DNA of 64,000 bases from a bacterium (lineage in GTDB: Bacteria > SZUA-79 > Acidulodesulfobacterales > Acidulodesulfobacteraceae). The stretch covers positions 1 to 64,000 of the forward strand of contig JAJYJI010000005.1 in assembly GCA_021789605.1 (NCBI GenBank), given 5' to 3'. The translations under genes and the position numbers were made by a program. The first letter of the stretch is position 1, and each line of letters opens with the position of its first letter. Shown here piece after piece: positions 43,327 to 53,162 of this stretch. Below the pieces are notes generated by a model. It had not been told where the DNA came from. It did not search any database and saw nothing but the letters and a program-made list of their open reading frames with translations.

Positions 43327-45222
43327 ATGGACAGAAATATAGAAACAGTTTTATCATACGTAAACATAGTCGATGAAATATCGGGTTTTGTAAAACTTAA
43401 AAAAGCCGGCCGGAATTATTCCGGATTGTGCCCTTTTCATTCCGAAAAGACCCCGTCTTTTCACGTTAACGAAGCAAAAGGCCTATATTATTGTTTCGGA
43501 TGCGGAAAAGGCGGAAACGTTATCGGATTCTTAAAAGACATAAAAGGCGAGCCGTTCAGCGAAATAATAAATTACCTTAAGAAAAAATATAACATTCCGC
43601 TCGAAGACTCAAAATTTTATAAATTTAATAAAAATGCGGAGAACGAAGCTCCCGTCAAAAAAATTCTAAATCTCGCCTTAAATTTTTATTATGAAAATCT
43701 TTTCGTTTATATATCGGGCAGCCGCCATATAATTAAATATCTTAACGAAAGGGGGATAGGCGAAAATACCGCCAAGGACTTTAAACTTGGGTATGCCGGA
43801 TTCGGAAACGGATTAACCGCGCTATTGTTAAACAACAAAACCGACCTCGATATTGCCGCAAGCATAGGATTGTTAATTAAAAAACAGGACGGCAACGGCA
43901 GATATTCAGACAGATTCGTAAATAAGCTTATTATTCCCATAATGGACAGAAACGGGGAGCCCGTCGCATTTGCTTCCCGCCTTATGCCCTACGGAAGCGA
44001 GGCGTCTTCTTTTAACGCTCCTAAATACGTCAATACCAATAATTCCGAAGTTTTTATAAAAAATAACACCCTGTACGGTTTAGACAAATCCCTGCCTTTT
44101 ATTAAAAAAGAAAATGCGGCGTTTGTCGTAGAAGGCTATTTCGACATGATAACGCTTTATTCCAAGGGCGTTAAAAACGTAGCGGCCACCATGGGAACGG
44201 CCCTTTCCAAAAACCACATAATAAATTTGTCGCGGTTGTGCGATGAAATTATTTTGCTCTACGACGGCGATAAAGCCGGCATAAATGCAATCAACAGAGG
44301 AATGGAATTATTTGCGGGCTTTATGGACAGTCCCGATAAAAATATCTATGCCGTTTGCCTTAACGACGGCAGCGACCCCGACAGCTTCGTAAGAAAATAC
44401 GGGGCGGACAGCCTTATGGAACTGATATCGAAAAATAAAAAAACGCCGGTGGATTTCGCATTTGATTATTATCTCAATAAACTTTCGGGAAATCCTGTTG
44501 AAATAACGGAAAACGGAGGTATAATAAATAATATGAATGAAGTATCCGCGCTTAAAAAGAAAATATCGGCCGTTAGGGAGGTAGTTCCCTTTTTAAAGAA
44601 AATAGACAACAGCATTATACTTTCGCATTACGTGAATTTATTGGCTAACAGATTGGGATTAAAAGAAAATACCATAAGGGAATATATTTATGCGAAAGAG
44701 TTTTCCGGTCCGGGTATTTATTCTAACGGCGGCGGCGCCGAAGAAGACGTCCAAGTTTCCATTCTGAAGGAAGATTTAAATATAGAAGAATTAACAGTAG
44801 GCAAAATTTTTTGCGATTTGCTATTGACAGAATATATTAACGATGATATAATTAACGAATTTTCCGATAAAGACGCCGTTTTAATAATTAGAGAAATAAA
44901 AAATATGTTAAAAAACGGCATAAAAAATGAAAACGTTAACGGAATAATAGAAGAAATAATTTCTAAAACCGAAAATAATTTGAAATGGAGCAGGATATTT
45001 TATTCGGGCATGCTGTCGCCCGAAAACAAAACCGGCAGAGAAGATTTTAAGAAGCTTCTTATCAAGCTAAAAGTAAATAATATAAATAAAGCGTGCGGAG
45101 GGCTTTTAAGCGAAATTAAAAGCGGCTTATTGGACGATAGAGGAAGGCTTTTAAAGCTTAAAGAGCTTAACAGGCTGAAATATATTTCCGGCGAATTCCA
45201 AAGAAAAATTTGCGGTTTTTAA
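43327..45222 (+). CDS. dnaG: DNA primase
   Basis: This 631-residue enzyme makes RNA primers at the fork. The N-terminal zinc domain (CPFHSEKTPSFHV...YYCFGCGKGGN) is intact, as are the primase core EDLNERGIGENTAKDFKLGYAG-type segment and the TOPRIM motifs FVVEGYFDMITLYSKGVKNVAATMGTALS and LLYDGDKAG. The C-terminal helicase-binding region (about 450-631) is divergent. It lies in the standard rpsU-dnaG-rpoD order. rpoD follows 24 bases after the stop. Confidence 0.96.
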   Translation: MDRNIETVLSYVNIVDEISGFVKLKKAGRNYSGLCPFHSEKTPSFHVNEAKGLYYCFGCGKGGNVIGFLKDIKGEPFSEIINYLKKKYNIPLEDSKFYKFNKNAENEAPVKKILNLALNFYYENLFVYISGSRHIIKYLNERGIGENTAKDFKLGYAGFGNGLTALLLNNKTDLDIAASIGLLIKKQDGNGRYSDRFVNKLIIPIMDRNGEPVAFASRLMPYGSEASSFNAPKYVNTNNSEVFIKNNTLYGLDKSLPFIKKENAAFVVEGYFDMITLYSKGVKNVAATMGTALSKNHIINLSRLCDEIILLYDGDKAGINAINRGMELFAGFMDSPDKNIYAVCLNDGSDPDSFVRKYGADSLMELISKNKKTPVDFAFDYYLNKLSGNPVEITENGGIINNMNEVSALKKKISAVREVVPFLKKIDNSIILSHYVNLLANRLGLKENTIREYIYAKEFSGPGIYSNGGGAEEDVQVSILKEDLNIEELTVGKIFCDLLLTEYINDDIINEFSDKDAVLIIREIKNMLKNGIKNENVNGIIEEIISKTENNLKWSRIFYSGMLSPENKTGREDFKKLLIKLKVNNINKACGGLLSEIKSGLLDDRGRLLKLKELNRLKYISGEFQRKICGF

Positions 45223-45246
45223 AAAAGCCGGGAAAATTTAAAATAT

Positions 45247-47211
45247 ATGAATAAAAAAAATATAAATACCGGCAATATAAATACCGGCAAAAATAAAGAC
45301 GACAAAAAACCGGTTTCCAAGACGGTTTCCGAAACGTTAAAAAACAAAGAAAGCGTATCCGGCGCCGCGGCGGATACGGTGCGCAAATCTTTAGAAAATC
45401 AGATAATTGGCAAAAGCATTGAAAAAGCTAAAGAGCGGGTCGGCAGGCTAAGCTACGACGATTTCAACGATATACTGCCGCAGGATATCGTATCTCCCGA
45501 CCAGATAGACGACCTGATAAGCATGCTCGGAGAAAAAGATATAGACCTAGGCAGAGACGCTTCCTCTATTTTTACCAAAGCGGGGCATCATGCAAAGTTT
45601 ATAGGCGAAGAAGCATTCGGCGAGGAAACGGAAGGAGAGGAGGATTTATCACTTAAAACGAACGACCCCGTAAGAATGTATTTGAAAGAAATGGGTTCCG
45701 TATCTTTACTGACGCGCGAAAGAGAAATCGAAATCGCGAAAAGCATCGAAGAAGGCGAGGAAGAGATTTTTTCGTCCGTCCTTAATTCCGATATTTTAAT
45801 CAAATGGGTTATATCCATAGGCGACAGGCTTAGGAGCCAGGAGCTTAATATTACCAACATAATATCAGATTTTGACGACGTCGATTTTCCAAGCGATAAG
45901 GATATAGAAAAATCTACGGGCAGGGTTCTGTCCGTTATAGAAAAAATTAAGAAAGAAGTCGGCTACGTCAATAATAATACAAAAAACGATAATGCGAATA
46001 AAAAACGCAAAAAGGATAAAAAGACGGACGAACCGGCCGTCAAAAACGGTTTAACCGTTAGCGCCGAAAATTATCGTAACTCCGGCGAATCAAACGCGCA
46101 GGATATTGACCACGAGGATATCATCAGGGATATTTCGTGGACAAGCCCGAAAAATTTATCCTCCGATATTAAAAAAAAGATATTGGGCCATATTAAGGAA
46201 TTAAGGCTTAAAAAGAAAATATCCGATAAAGTAATAATGAGGCTTAAAAATCAGAATATAAAAATATTGGAATATGAAGAAAGCATAAAAGAGCTTGAAT
46301 CTACTTATAAAAAGAAAAATGAAAGAAGCCAGCAGTCTAAATCGCAGGAGCATAAGCGTTTAGAGAGCATTAATAAAATTATCAATGAATATAGGTCCAA
46401 AATATCGGCGTCCGAAGAAGAAGTGGGCGTTTCCAAGCATGAACTTAAAAAAATAGTCGAGTCGATAAAAATCGGCGAAGAAAAGTCTAAAGCCGCAAAA
46501 ACAGAACTCGTAGAGGCAAATTTAAGGCTTGTCGTATCTATCGCCAAAAAATATTCCAATAGGGGACTCCAGTTTTTGGACCTCATTCAGGAAGGCAATA
46601 TCGGACTTATGAAAGCGGTCGAAAAATTTCAGTATCAAAGAGGATATAAATTTTCTACATATGCGACGTGGTGGATAAGGCAGGCTATTACAAGGGCGAT
46701 TGCCGACCAGGCAAGGACGATAAGAATCCCCGTTCATATGATAGAAACGATAAATAAATTAATAAGGACTTCAAGGGCGTTGGTTCAGGAAATAGGAAGA
46801 GAGCCCGTTCCCGAAGAAATAGCGGAAAGAATGGACCTTCCTATCGACAAAGTCAGAAAGGTTTTAAAAATAGCAAAAGAGCCTATCTCTTTAGAAACCC
46901 CCATAGGTGAAGAAGAAGACACCCATCTTGGAGATTTCATAGAAGACAAAGCGACGGTTCTTCCTTTAGAAGCGGCGATAAATTCCGACCTCGAAGAGCA
47001 GACCGGAAGAGTTCTTTCTACTCTTACGGAAAGAGAAGAGAAGGTTCTTAGGATGAGGTTCGGAATAGGAATAAAATCGGACCATACGCTGGAAGAAGTC
47101 GGTCAGGAGTTTGGAGTTACAAGGGAAAGGATAAGGCAGATAGAGGCCAAAGCCCTTAGGAAGCTTAGACATCCAAGCCGTTCCAAAAGGCTTAAAACAT
47201 TTGTAAAGTAG
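45247..47211 (+). CDS. rpoD: RNA polymerase sigma factor RpoD (sigma70)
   Basis: This 654-residue primary sigma factor has a Lys/Asp-rich N terminus with region 1.1-like helices ([25 protein letters not shown]), region 1.2 ([27 protein letters not shown]), a long charged non-conserved region of about 230 residues, and regions 2 to 4. Region 2 contains [37 protein letters not shown] and [17 protein letters not shown]; region 4 ends [33 protein letters not shown] tRNA gene begins 8 bases after the stop codon. Confidence 0.97.
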   Translation: MNKKNINTGNINTGKNKDDKKPVSKTVSETLKNKESVSGAAADTVRKSLENQIIGKSIEKAKERVGRLSYDDFNDILPQDIVSPDQIDDLISMLGEKDIDLGRDASSIFTKAGHHAKFIGEEAFGEETEGEEDLSLKTNDPVRMYLKEMGSVSLLTREREIEIAKSIEEGEEEIFSSVLNSDILIKWVISIGDRLRSQELNITNIISDFDDVDFPSDKDIEKSTGRVLSVIEKIKKEVGYVNNNTKNDNANKKRKKDKKTDEPAVKNGLTVSAENYRNSGESNAQDIDHEDIIRDISWTSPKNLSSDIKKKILGHIKELRLKKKISDKVIMRLKNQNIKILEYEESIKELESTYKKKNERSQQSKSQEHKRLESINKIINEYRSKISASEEEVGVSKHELKKIVESIKIGEEKSKAAKTELVEANLRLVVSIAKKYSNRGLQFLDLIQEGNIGLMKAVEKFQYQRGYKFSTYATWWIRQAITRAIADQARTIRIPVHMIETINKLIRTSRALVQEIGREPVPEEIAERMDLPIDKVRKVLKIAKEPISLETPIGEEEDTHLGDFIEDKATVLPLEAAINSDLEEQTGRVLSTLTEREEKVLRMRFGIGIKSDHTLEEVGQEFGVTRERIRQIEAKALRKLRHPSRSKRLKTFVK

Positions 47212-47219
47212 TGGATTTA

Positions 47220-47295
47220 GGGCCTATAGCTCAGCTGGTAGAGCGGCCGGCTCATAACCGGTTGGTCCCTGGTTCGAACCCGGGTGGGCCCACCA
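47220..47295 (+). tRNA. tRNA with CAU anticodon, probably tRNA-Ile2 (lysidine type)
   Basis: This 76-base class I tRNA has an encoded CCA, the acceptor stem GGGCCTA/TGGGCCC, anticodon stem GCCGG/CCGGT with loop CTCATAA (anticodon at 47253-47255) and T loop TTCGAAC. C4-G69 and C5-G68, together with A37-A38, match the features used by TilS to recognise tRNA-Ile2, favouring Ile (AUA) over elongator Met. It sits between rpoD and the Nif3-like gene with only 8 bases on each side. Confidence 0.85.
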
Positions 47296-47303
47296 TTTTA
47301 AAA

Positions 47304-48425
47304 ATGCCATTATTAATAAAAGATGCCGTAGATAAATTGGAGAATCTGGTTCCGCTTGAGCTTCAAGAAGACTGGGACAATTCGGGCTATCAAATAAAAC
47401 TTGCAGGCGCTCCTTTAACCGGTATCGTAACATCGCTGGATATTTCCGAAGAATGCGCCGGTTTAGCGGCAAACAAGGGTTTTAATCTTATTTTATTGCA
47501 TCATCCGTTTTTTTTCCATCCCCGCCGTTCGATAGATTTAGATTCCAAAGACGGAGAAATTTTCAATCTGTTGGTAAAAAACCGCATCTGCGTTTACTCC
47601 ATGCATACTAATTTCGATTCTTCGGCATATTCGATGAGCAGGTTCATGGCCGGCAAGCTGGACGCAAAAGAAATTTTCCCTCTCGTTCCGCATAAAAGAA
47701 AACTTTATAAGCTGTCGGTTTTTATTCCCAAAGGCTACGTTAAAACCGTGAGAGACGCTCTTTTTGCTTACGGCAATCCCAAAATAGGAAATTACGAAAA
47801 TTGTTCTTTTGAAACTAAAGGAAAAGGCTCGTTTAAGGCGCTAGAAGGCTCAGAACCATTTATAGGCGGCTTTTCAGGAACGACTTTTACCGACGAATCT
47901 AAACTGGAACTTTTAATAGAAGAAAGAAATATAAAAAAAGCGGTCGCCGAAATGAAAAAAGTCCATCCCTACGAAGAAGCGGCATACGATTTATATCCGT
48001 TGCGCGATTTTGGCGGAAGCGCCTTAGAAGGCATGGGGGCAGTCGGAAACTTTGAAACCGGCGTTACTTTAGCTCAATTATCGGATAAAATACAGGCATT
48101 ATTCTCTCCGGTATTTATAAATTATTGCGGTAATTTAAATAAAAAAATAAAAAAAATCGCCGTTGTTTCGGGAAGCGGATTTTCTTTTTTAGACAGCGCC
48201 GTAAAATCCCGATGCGATGTTTTAATATCTTCGGAACTTACGCATAGCAGGGCGATAGAAGCAGGCAAAAAAGGCATATGCCTTATAGAGCTTTCGCATT
48301 TCGACACAGAAAAGCATTTTACCGGCATAGTCAATGAATTGTTATCCAAAGAATTCGATATACCCGCTATTAAAAATAATTTTGAATTTAACCCGTTTTT
48401 TAAATATAAAGGAGGAGAACTTTGA
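47304..48425 (+). CDS. Nif3-like dinuclear metal center protein
   Basis: The start is taken at the ATG at 47304, 9 bases after the tRNA CCA end; the longer frame from 47211 would translate the tRNA gene. The 373-residue protein belongs to the Nif3/YbgI/YqfO family: LQEDWDNSGYQI, the metal-ligand HHP in LILLHHPFFFHPRRS, HTNFDSS, and HSRAIEAGKKGICLIELSHFDTEK at the C terminus. A central PII-like insertion (about 125-230, with HPYEEAAYDLYPL) marks the longer YqfO form. Exact function is unresolved in the family; GTP cyclohydrolase or metal-hydrolase activities have been proposed. Confidence 0.9.
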   Translation: MPLLIKDAVDKLENLVPLELQEDWDNSGYQIKLAGAPLTGIVTSLDISEECAGLAANKGFNLILLHHPFFFHPRRSIDLDSKDGEIFNLLVKNRICVYSMHTNFDSSAYSMSRFMAGKLDAKEIFPLVPHKRKLYKLSVFIPKGYVKTVRDALFAYGNPKIGNYENCSFETKGKGSFKALEGSEPFIGGFSGTTFTDESKLELLIEERNIKKAVAEMKKVHPYEEAAYDLYPLRDFGGSALEGMGAVGNFETGVTLAQLSDKIQALFSPVFINYCGNLNKKIKKIAVVSGSGFSFLDSAVKSRCDVLISSELTHSRAIEAGKKGICLIELSHFDTEKHFTGIVNELLSKEFDIPAIKNNFEFNPFFKYKGGEL

Positions 48426-49210
48426 ACGAGCAGATTTCTTTTATAATCGATATTCAAAATATCGATATGGAGTTATCGAAATTAGACGAACTGCTTAAAA
48501 AAATAATAATAGAAATTGAGGAATCGGGACTGGCCCTCAGAACGAAAGAAGCCGAGCTTGAAAGGTTGAAAGAAGAGTTATTGGAGGTAAATAAAAAAAT
48601 TGGCGGCTCGGAGCTTGACGCAAAATCCTTCGAAGAAAAAATAATTAAAATGAAAGACGCGCAAAAACTGATAAAAACAAACAAAGAATATAACGCCGTT
48701 CAAAAGTCCATAAAAGACAGCGAAGCGCTTAAAAAGAAGTCGGAGGACGAAACGATATCCCATATGGAGAAAAAAGAATCCATAAACGACGAGATATCCC
48801 GCATTCAAAAAGATATAGAAGAAATCGAGAACGGCTTATCCGATAAAAATTCCGAATACAAAAAAAACGAGCAGGAATTCGATGCAATTAAAAAAGATTT
48901 TATAAATAAAAGAGAAGATGCGAAAAAAAAGATTAAAAAGGATTATTTGGACATATACGAAACGCTTAAAAGAAACAAAGGATTTCCGGCGATAGCCCCG
49001 GTAATGAAATCCGGAGCCTGTACCGGATGTTACAGGATGCTTCCCCCGCAGCAGTTTAACGAACTTATATCGGGAAATATATTTATGCAATGCCCCATAT
49101 GCTCGAGAATACTTTATATAGACGCCGCCGCCGCGCGCGTCGAGCCCGACCCAGACGAAGGCAAGAAAAATAATAAGAAAAAAGCGGCGCGCGTATCGTG
49201 CATAAAATGA
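48422..49210 (+). CDS. Zinc-ribbon coiled-coil protein (DUF164/CT398 type)
   Basis: This 262-residue protein has a long coiled coil (about 10-175, rich in Glu, Lys and Leu heptads) and a C-terminal C4 zinc ribbon: GACTGCYRMLPPQQFNEL and QCPICSRILYI. It starts with TTG overlapping the Nif3-like stop (TTGA), with SD AAAGGAGG just ahead. Genes of this family often sit beside nif3-like and rnhA-like genes. In other bacteria related proteins have been tied to flagellar or secretion chaperone roles, but here the function is not known. Confidence 0.88.
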   Translation: MNEQISFIIDIQNIDMELSKLDELLKKIIIEIEESGLALRTKEAELERLKEELLEVNKKIGGSELDAKSFEEKIIKMKDAQKLIKTNKEYNAVQKSIKDSEALKKKSEDETISHMEKKESINDEISRIQKDIEEIENGLSDKNSEYKKNEQEFDAIKKDFINKREDAKKKIKKDYLDIYETLKRNKGFPAIAPVMKSGACTGCYRMLPPQQFNELISGNIFMQCPICSRILYIDAAAARVEPDPDEGKKNNKKKAARVSCIK

Positions 49211-49665
49211 CTATAACCGTTTATACGGACGGAGCGTCAAGGGGCAATCCCGGAAAGTCGGGAGCAGGCGTGTTGATTTTTAACGAACATAACCGCCCCG
49301 TCGCTTCTTTGCACGAATACATAGGCACCTGCACAAATAACGAGGCCGAGTATAAGGCGCTGATTATCGCCCTCGAATATCTGCCTAAAATATGGGCTGA
49401 TAAGAACCCCCCCGACGAAATAATTTTTTTATCGGATTCACAACTCCTCGTCTTGCAGATGAACGGAAAATATTCCGTTAAAAGCCCGAATATAATTCCG
49501 CTTTACAATAAAGCGAAAGAACTTCTTAAAGATATAGCCGCCTTAAAAAAATTCGAACATATTCCGAGAAAATTAAATAAAGAGGCCGATAAATTAGCAA
49601 ATATGGCGATAGACGGATATGCCGATATACCCGGGAGTTCCACAAATACATTGACGAAAAGATAG
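49207..49665 (+). CDS. Ribonuclease HI family protein
   Basis: From the ATG at 49207, which overlaps the preceding stop as ATGA, this 152-residue RNase H-fold protein has all four acidic catalytic residues: YTDGASRGNPG, NNEAEYKAL, LSDSQLLV and KEADKLANMA. The compact layout is the archaeal/plant-like RNase HI subgroup, lacking the basic protrusion. It cuts RNA in RNA-DNA hybrids. An ATG 3 codons earlier (49198) is also in frame. It ends 24 bases before rnpB. Confidence 0.92.
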   Translation: MTITVYTDGASRGNPGKSGAGVLIFNEHNRPVASLHEYIGTCTNNEAEYKALIIALEYLPKIWADKNPPDEIIFLSDSQLLVLQMNGKYSVKSPNIIPLYNKAKELLKDIAALKKFEHIPRKLNKEADKLANMAIDGYADIPGSSTNTLTKR

Positions 49666-49688
49666 GAAGCTGTTAAAATGTCTTTGTA

Positions 49689-50030
49689 GCCTCAAGCAAA
49701 AGCAGTCGGTCGCGAAAGGCTTAAGCGCCTTTCGAGGAAAGTCCGGGCTCCGCAGAGCATAACGCCGTTTTATACCGGTGAAGGCGACTTTAAGGAAAGC
49801 GCAACAGAAAATATACCGCCGCGTAAAATTAACATTTAATGCGGTAAGGGTGAAATAGCGAGGTAAGAGCTCACTTGGACATTATGCAAATAATGTTTAT
49901 GGCAAGCCCCGTTAGGAGCAAGAACAAATAGGAAGGCTTAAGGCTGCTCGTCTTTTAATGCCTTCGGGTTGTTTGCTAAGAGAAATGACCGTCCTACGAC
50001 AGAACCCGGCTTATGATTTTGCTTGCGGCT
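49689..50030 (+). ncRNA. rnpB: RNase P RNA (class A)
   Basis: All conserved elements appear in order: P1 arm GCCTCAAGCAAAA, GAGGAAAGTCCGGGCTCC (CR-I), AACAGAAA, GGTAAGGGTGAAA (CR-II/III), AGAGCTCAC, GGCAAGCCCC, the P15-P17 region with GGAAGGCTTAAGGCTGCTC, ACAGAACCCGGCTTA (CR-V) and the closing TTTTGCTTGCGGC. P1 pairs CAAGCAAAA with TTTTGCTTG. This ribozyme trims tRNA 5' ends. It ends 20 bases before lepA, so the two may be transcribed together. Confidence 0.95.
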
Positions 50031-50050
50031 ACCAATTATTATAAATCCCA

Positions 50051-51856
50051 ATGGAAATAAAAAACATCAGAAACTTTTCTATTATAGCCCATATAGACCA
50101 TGGGAAATCTACGCTTGCGGACAGGTTTCTGGATTTTACCGGGGCAATCACCGAGAGGGAAAAGGTTTCCCAATTTTTAGACAATATGGACCTCGAGCGC
50201 GAAAGAGGAATCACCATAAAAGCTCAAACCGTAAGATTAAATTATAATTATAACGGCGCGCTTTACACCCTCAATCTTATCGATACTCCGGGACATGTGG
50301 ATTTTTCCTACGAGGTTTCCAAATCCTTGGCCGCATGCGAAGGCGCGCTTCTCGTGGTCGATGCCACGCAGGGCGTAGAAGCCCAGACCCTTGCCAATGT
50401 TTATATCGCTTCCGATATGAATTTAACAGTCGTTCCGGTTATAAATAAAATAGACCTGCCGAGCGCGGACCCGGAAAAGACTAAAAAAGAAATCGAGGAA
50501 GTCGTCGGCATAGAAGCAGAAAGCGCCATTTTGGCAAGCGCAAAAGAAGGCATCGGAATAAAAGAAATACTGGAGGCGGTTATAGATAAAATCCCTCCGC
50601 CCAACGGCGATGCGTCTTTCCCCTTAAAAGCCTTGATTTTCGATTCATGGTTCGATTCATACCAAGGGGTCGTAGCGCTAATAAGGCTCTTTGACGGCAA
50701 AGTAGCCCCGGGCGATATTATACTGTTAATGAATTCAAAAGTTTCCTACGAAGTCCAGAAAGTCGGCGTTTATAATCCCTATATGAAGGAGTTGGACGTC
50801 CTCAGCGCCGGAGAGGTCGGGTTTATCATTGCCAACATAAAAGATTCCGGCAGTTTTAAAATAGGAGATACGATTACTTTAAAGGCTAATCCAGCAAAAG
50901 AACCCCTGCCGGATTTTAAAGAACCTAAGCCTATGGTATTCGCAGGCATTTATCCCATAGATTCCGACGATTATCCCGAACTTAAAGACTCAATAGAAAA
51001 ACTTAAACTGAACGACCCTTCGTTTTCTTACGAGCCCGAAAACTCCCTTGCGCTGGGATTTGGTTTTAGATGCGGTTTTTTAGGGCTTCTGCATATGGAA
51101 ATAATAGTCGAAAGATTAGAAAGGGAATACGGATTAAGCCTTATATCTACGTCTCCTACCGTTCTTTATAATATAATTACCGGAACCGGACAGATAAAGC
51201 CCGCCCTAAATCCTATGAAATTTCCTCCTTCAAAAGAAATACCCATGCAGGAAGTTGACCGCATAGAAGAGCCTTTTATCAGGGCAAACATATACGTTCC
51301 TTCGGAATTTCTTGGGAAAATAATTAATCTGTGCGTGGAGAAAAGGGGACAGCAGGTCGAACTTAAATATATAACCAAAAACAGGGTGCAGCTCGTTTAT
51401 GAATTGCCTTTATCTGAAATAGTCCTGGATTTTTACGACCAGCTCAAATCTTTATCCAAGGGTTATGCCTCCTTTGACTATGAATTCAGCGGATACAGGC
51501 CTGCCGATATGATAAAGCTTGAAATTTTAGTAAATAAAGAGCCCGTCGATGCCTTGTCCGTAATCGTCCACAGGGATAAAGCATACAACCGCGGAAGAAA
51601 TATCGTGGAAAAATTGAGGACGCTGATACCGAGGCAGATGTTCGAAGTCGTTCTTCAGGCGCAGATAGGGTCTAAGATTATCGCAAGAGAGGAAATAAAG
51701 GCTTTAAGGAAAAACGTCCTTGCCAAATGTTACGGCGGAGACATAACGAGAAAAAGGAAGCTTTTGGAAAAGCAGAAAGAAGGAAAGAAAAAGATGAAAA
51801 ATATCGGTTCCGTCGAAATCCCCCAGGAAGCTTTTCTTTCGATATTAAAAGTCTGA
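50051..51856 (+). CDS. lepA: Elongation factor 4
   Basis: This 601-residue translational GTPase shows G1 [17 protein letters not shown]2 [13 protein letters not shown]3 [14 protein letters not shown]4 [12 protein letters not shown] and the G5 region. It also has the LepA-specific C-terminal domain ([20 protein letters not shown] segment, then [44 protein letters not shown]). LepA acts on ribosomes during initiation or stalled elongation. lepB follows 99 bases later, an order common in bacteria. Confidence 0.97.
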   Translation: MEIKNIRNFSIIAHIDHGKSTLADRFLDFTGAITEREKVSQFLDNMDLERERGITIKAQTVRLNYNYNGALYTLNLIDTPGHVDFSYEVSKSLAACEGALLVVDATQGVEAQTLANVYIASDMNLTVVPVINKIDLPSADPEKTKKEIEEVVGIEAESAILASAKEGIGIKEILEAVIDKIPPPNGDASFPLKALIFDSWFDSYQGVVALIRLFDGKVAPGDIILLMNSKVSYEVQKVGVYNPYMKELDVLSAGEVGFIIANIKDSGSFKIGDTITLKANPAKEPLPDFKEPKPMVFAGIYPIDSDDYPELKDSIEKLKLNDPSFSYEPENSLALGFGFRCGFLGLLHMEIIVERLEREYGLSLISTSPTVLYNIITGTGQIKPALNPMKFPPSKEIPMQEVDRIEEPFIRANIYVPSEFLGKIINLCVEKRGQQVELKYITKNRVQLVYELPLSEIVLDFYDQLKSLSKGYASFDYEFSGYRPADMIKLEILVNKEPVDALSVIVHRDKAYNRGRNIVEKLRTLIPRQMFEVVLQAQIGSKIIAREEIKALRKNVLAKCYGGDITRKRKLLEKQKEGKKKMKNIGSVEIPQEAFLSILKV

Positions 51857-51955
51857 CGCCGCGACCCATATATAAAAGTTTATTTATTAGACTTAAAAAA
51901 GAAAAATTGATATAATTATAAAGTTTAAAACAAACCGGCCGCTAAAATTTATAAT

Positions 51956-52609
51956 ATGGAAAAGCATACTTCTTTATGGGATTATTTTAAGGCAATAATT
52001 ATAGCTATAATTATTGCCTTAATTTTCAGAACGTTTGTGGTCGAGGCGTTTAAGATACCTTCCGGCTCTATGGAACCGGCCCTGATACCCGGCGACCATA
52101 TATTAGTCAATAAATTTACGTACGGTATCCGCTTCCCTTTTATAAATTACTATATTCCCGTATCCCGTCCAAAAACCGGACAGGTTATAGTATTTAAATT
52201 TCCTTATGCAAGTAAATATAATCTGCACAGGGGAATGGATTTTATCAAAAGAGTGGTCGGAATTCCGGGCGATAAGATTCAAATAGTCGATAACGTGGTT
52301 TATATAAACAACCGCGTATATAAATGCAAATATGCGGTATGGAAATCAAAAAAAATTTTGCCGGCATACGATTCTCCCAGAGATAACTATGGCCCCGTTA
52401 CCGTTCCCAAAAATAAACTTTTTGTCATGGGAGACAACAGGGATAACAGTTTCGATTCGAGATACTGGGGCTTTGTGCCTTATAAAGACGTCGTGGGACG
52501 CGCGTTTATGATTTATTTTTCGTGGAATCCGGCAAACCATTTCGATATTTATTTCAGGCGTTTTTTTAAAAAGATTCGTTCTTGCCGTTTTAAAAATGAG
52601 GTAGGGTGA
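51956..52609 (+). CDS. lepB: Signal peptidase I
   Basis: This 217-residue inner-membrane serine-lysine protease has one N-terminal transmembrane segment (about 9-28), box B SGSMEPALIPGDHILVNKF with the nucleophile Ser, box D with the Lys general base in FIKRVVGIPGDKI, and box E MGDNRDNSFDSRYWGFV. It removes signal peptides from secreted proteins. The AT-rich upstream DNA has TATAAT at 51911-51916 but no good -35. Confidence 0.95.
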   Translation: MEKHTSLWDYFKAIIIAIIIALIFRTFVVEAFKIPSGSMEPALIPGDHILVNKFTYGIRFPFINYYIPVSRPKTGQVIVFKFPYASKYNLHRGMDFIKRVVGIPGDKIQIVDNVVYINNRVYKCKYAVWKSKKILPAYDSPRDNYGPVTVPKNKLFVMGDNRDNSFDSRYWGFVPYKDVVGRAFMIYFSWNPANHFDIYFRRFFKKIRSCRFKNEVG

Positions 52610-52618
52610 TTTGTAATA

Positions 52619-53143
52619 TTGAATTCCGAAATAATATTAAACGATAAAGAAACCTCTTTTGTCCTGAACGGCTTTATAAACGATATTTTAACGTCGAAGA
52701 TTAATTTCCGCAATACGGCTATAATAGGAATAAAGAACGGGGGCGTTCCTTTGGCCGGATTAATAAAAAAGGCTGTTTCCGAAAATCTTAAGATAGAATG
52801 CGAAATAGGGTATGTTGATATGACGCTTTACAGGGACGACCCTTTTGCCGTCAAAAAATCTTCTAATGCTACGGAATTGCCTTTCGATATAAATAATAAA
52901 GAAATTATACTCGTCGACGACGTTATAAGCAGCGGCAGAACAGTAAGGGCATCCATAGACCAGATTTTTGATTTTGGAAGACCCGGTAAAATAAAGCTTG
53001 CCGTTTTTATCGATAAAGGCGGAAGAGAATTGCCGATTTGCCCTGATTTTACAGGTAAAAAAATAAAAACGGGCAAAAAGGAAATAATACGCGTAGATGT
53101 TTTGAACAAAGAAAAGTTCGTAGAAAAAATAATTAAAAAATAA
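52619..53143 (+). CDS. pyrR: PyrR bifunctional regulator/uracil phosphoribosyltransferase
   Basis: This 174-residue phosphoribosyltransferase has the PRPP-binding loop ILVDDVISSGRTVRASIDQI and the family segments AIIGIKNGGVPLAGLI and DMTLYRDDP. PyrR senses UMP/PRPP and attenuates pyr mRNA in many bacteria. The frame starts with TTG, 10 bases after lepB. It precedes pyrB by 19 bases. I see no clear PyrR-binding hairpin in this short leader, so whether it regulates RNA here is open. Confidence 0.9.
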   Translation: MNSEIILNDKETSFVLNGFINDILTSKINFRNTAIIGIKNGGVPLAGLIKKAVSENLKIECEIGYVDMTLYRDDPFAVKKSSNATELPFDINNKEIILVDDVISSGRTVRASIDQIFDFGRPGKIKLAVFIDKGGRELPICPDFTGKKIKTGKKEIIRVDVLNKEKFVEKIIKK

Positions 53144-53162
53144 TATAAAATATATTATAATA

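Noticed and set aside
47211..47303. Upstream extension of the Nif3-like protein
   Set aside because: The extra residues translate the tRNA gene; the real family N terminus begins at the ATG at 47304.
52610..52618. PyrR-binding attenuator ahead of the pyr genes
   Set aside because: The lepB-pyrR and pyrR-pyrB gaps are 9 and 19 bases, too short for an anti-antiterminator/terminator set.
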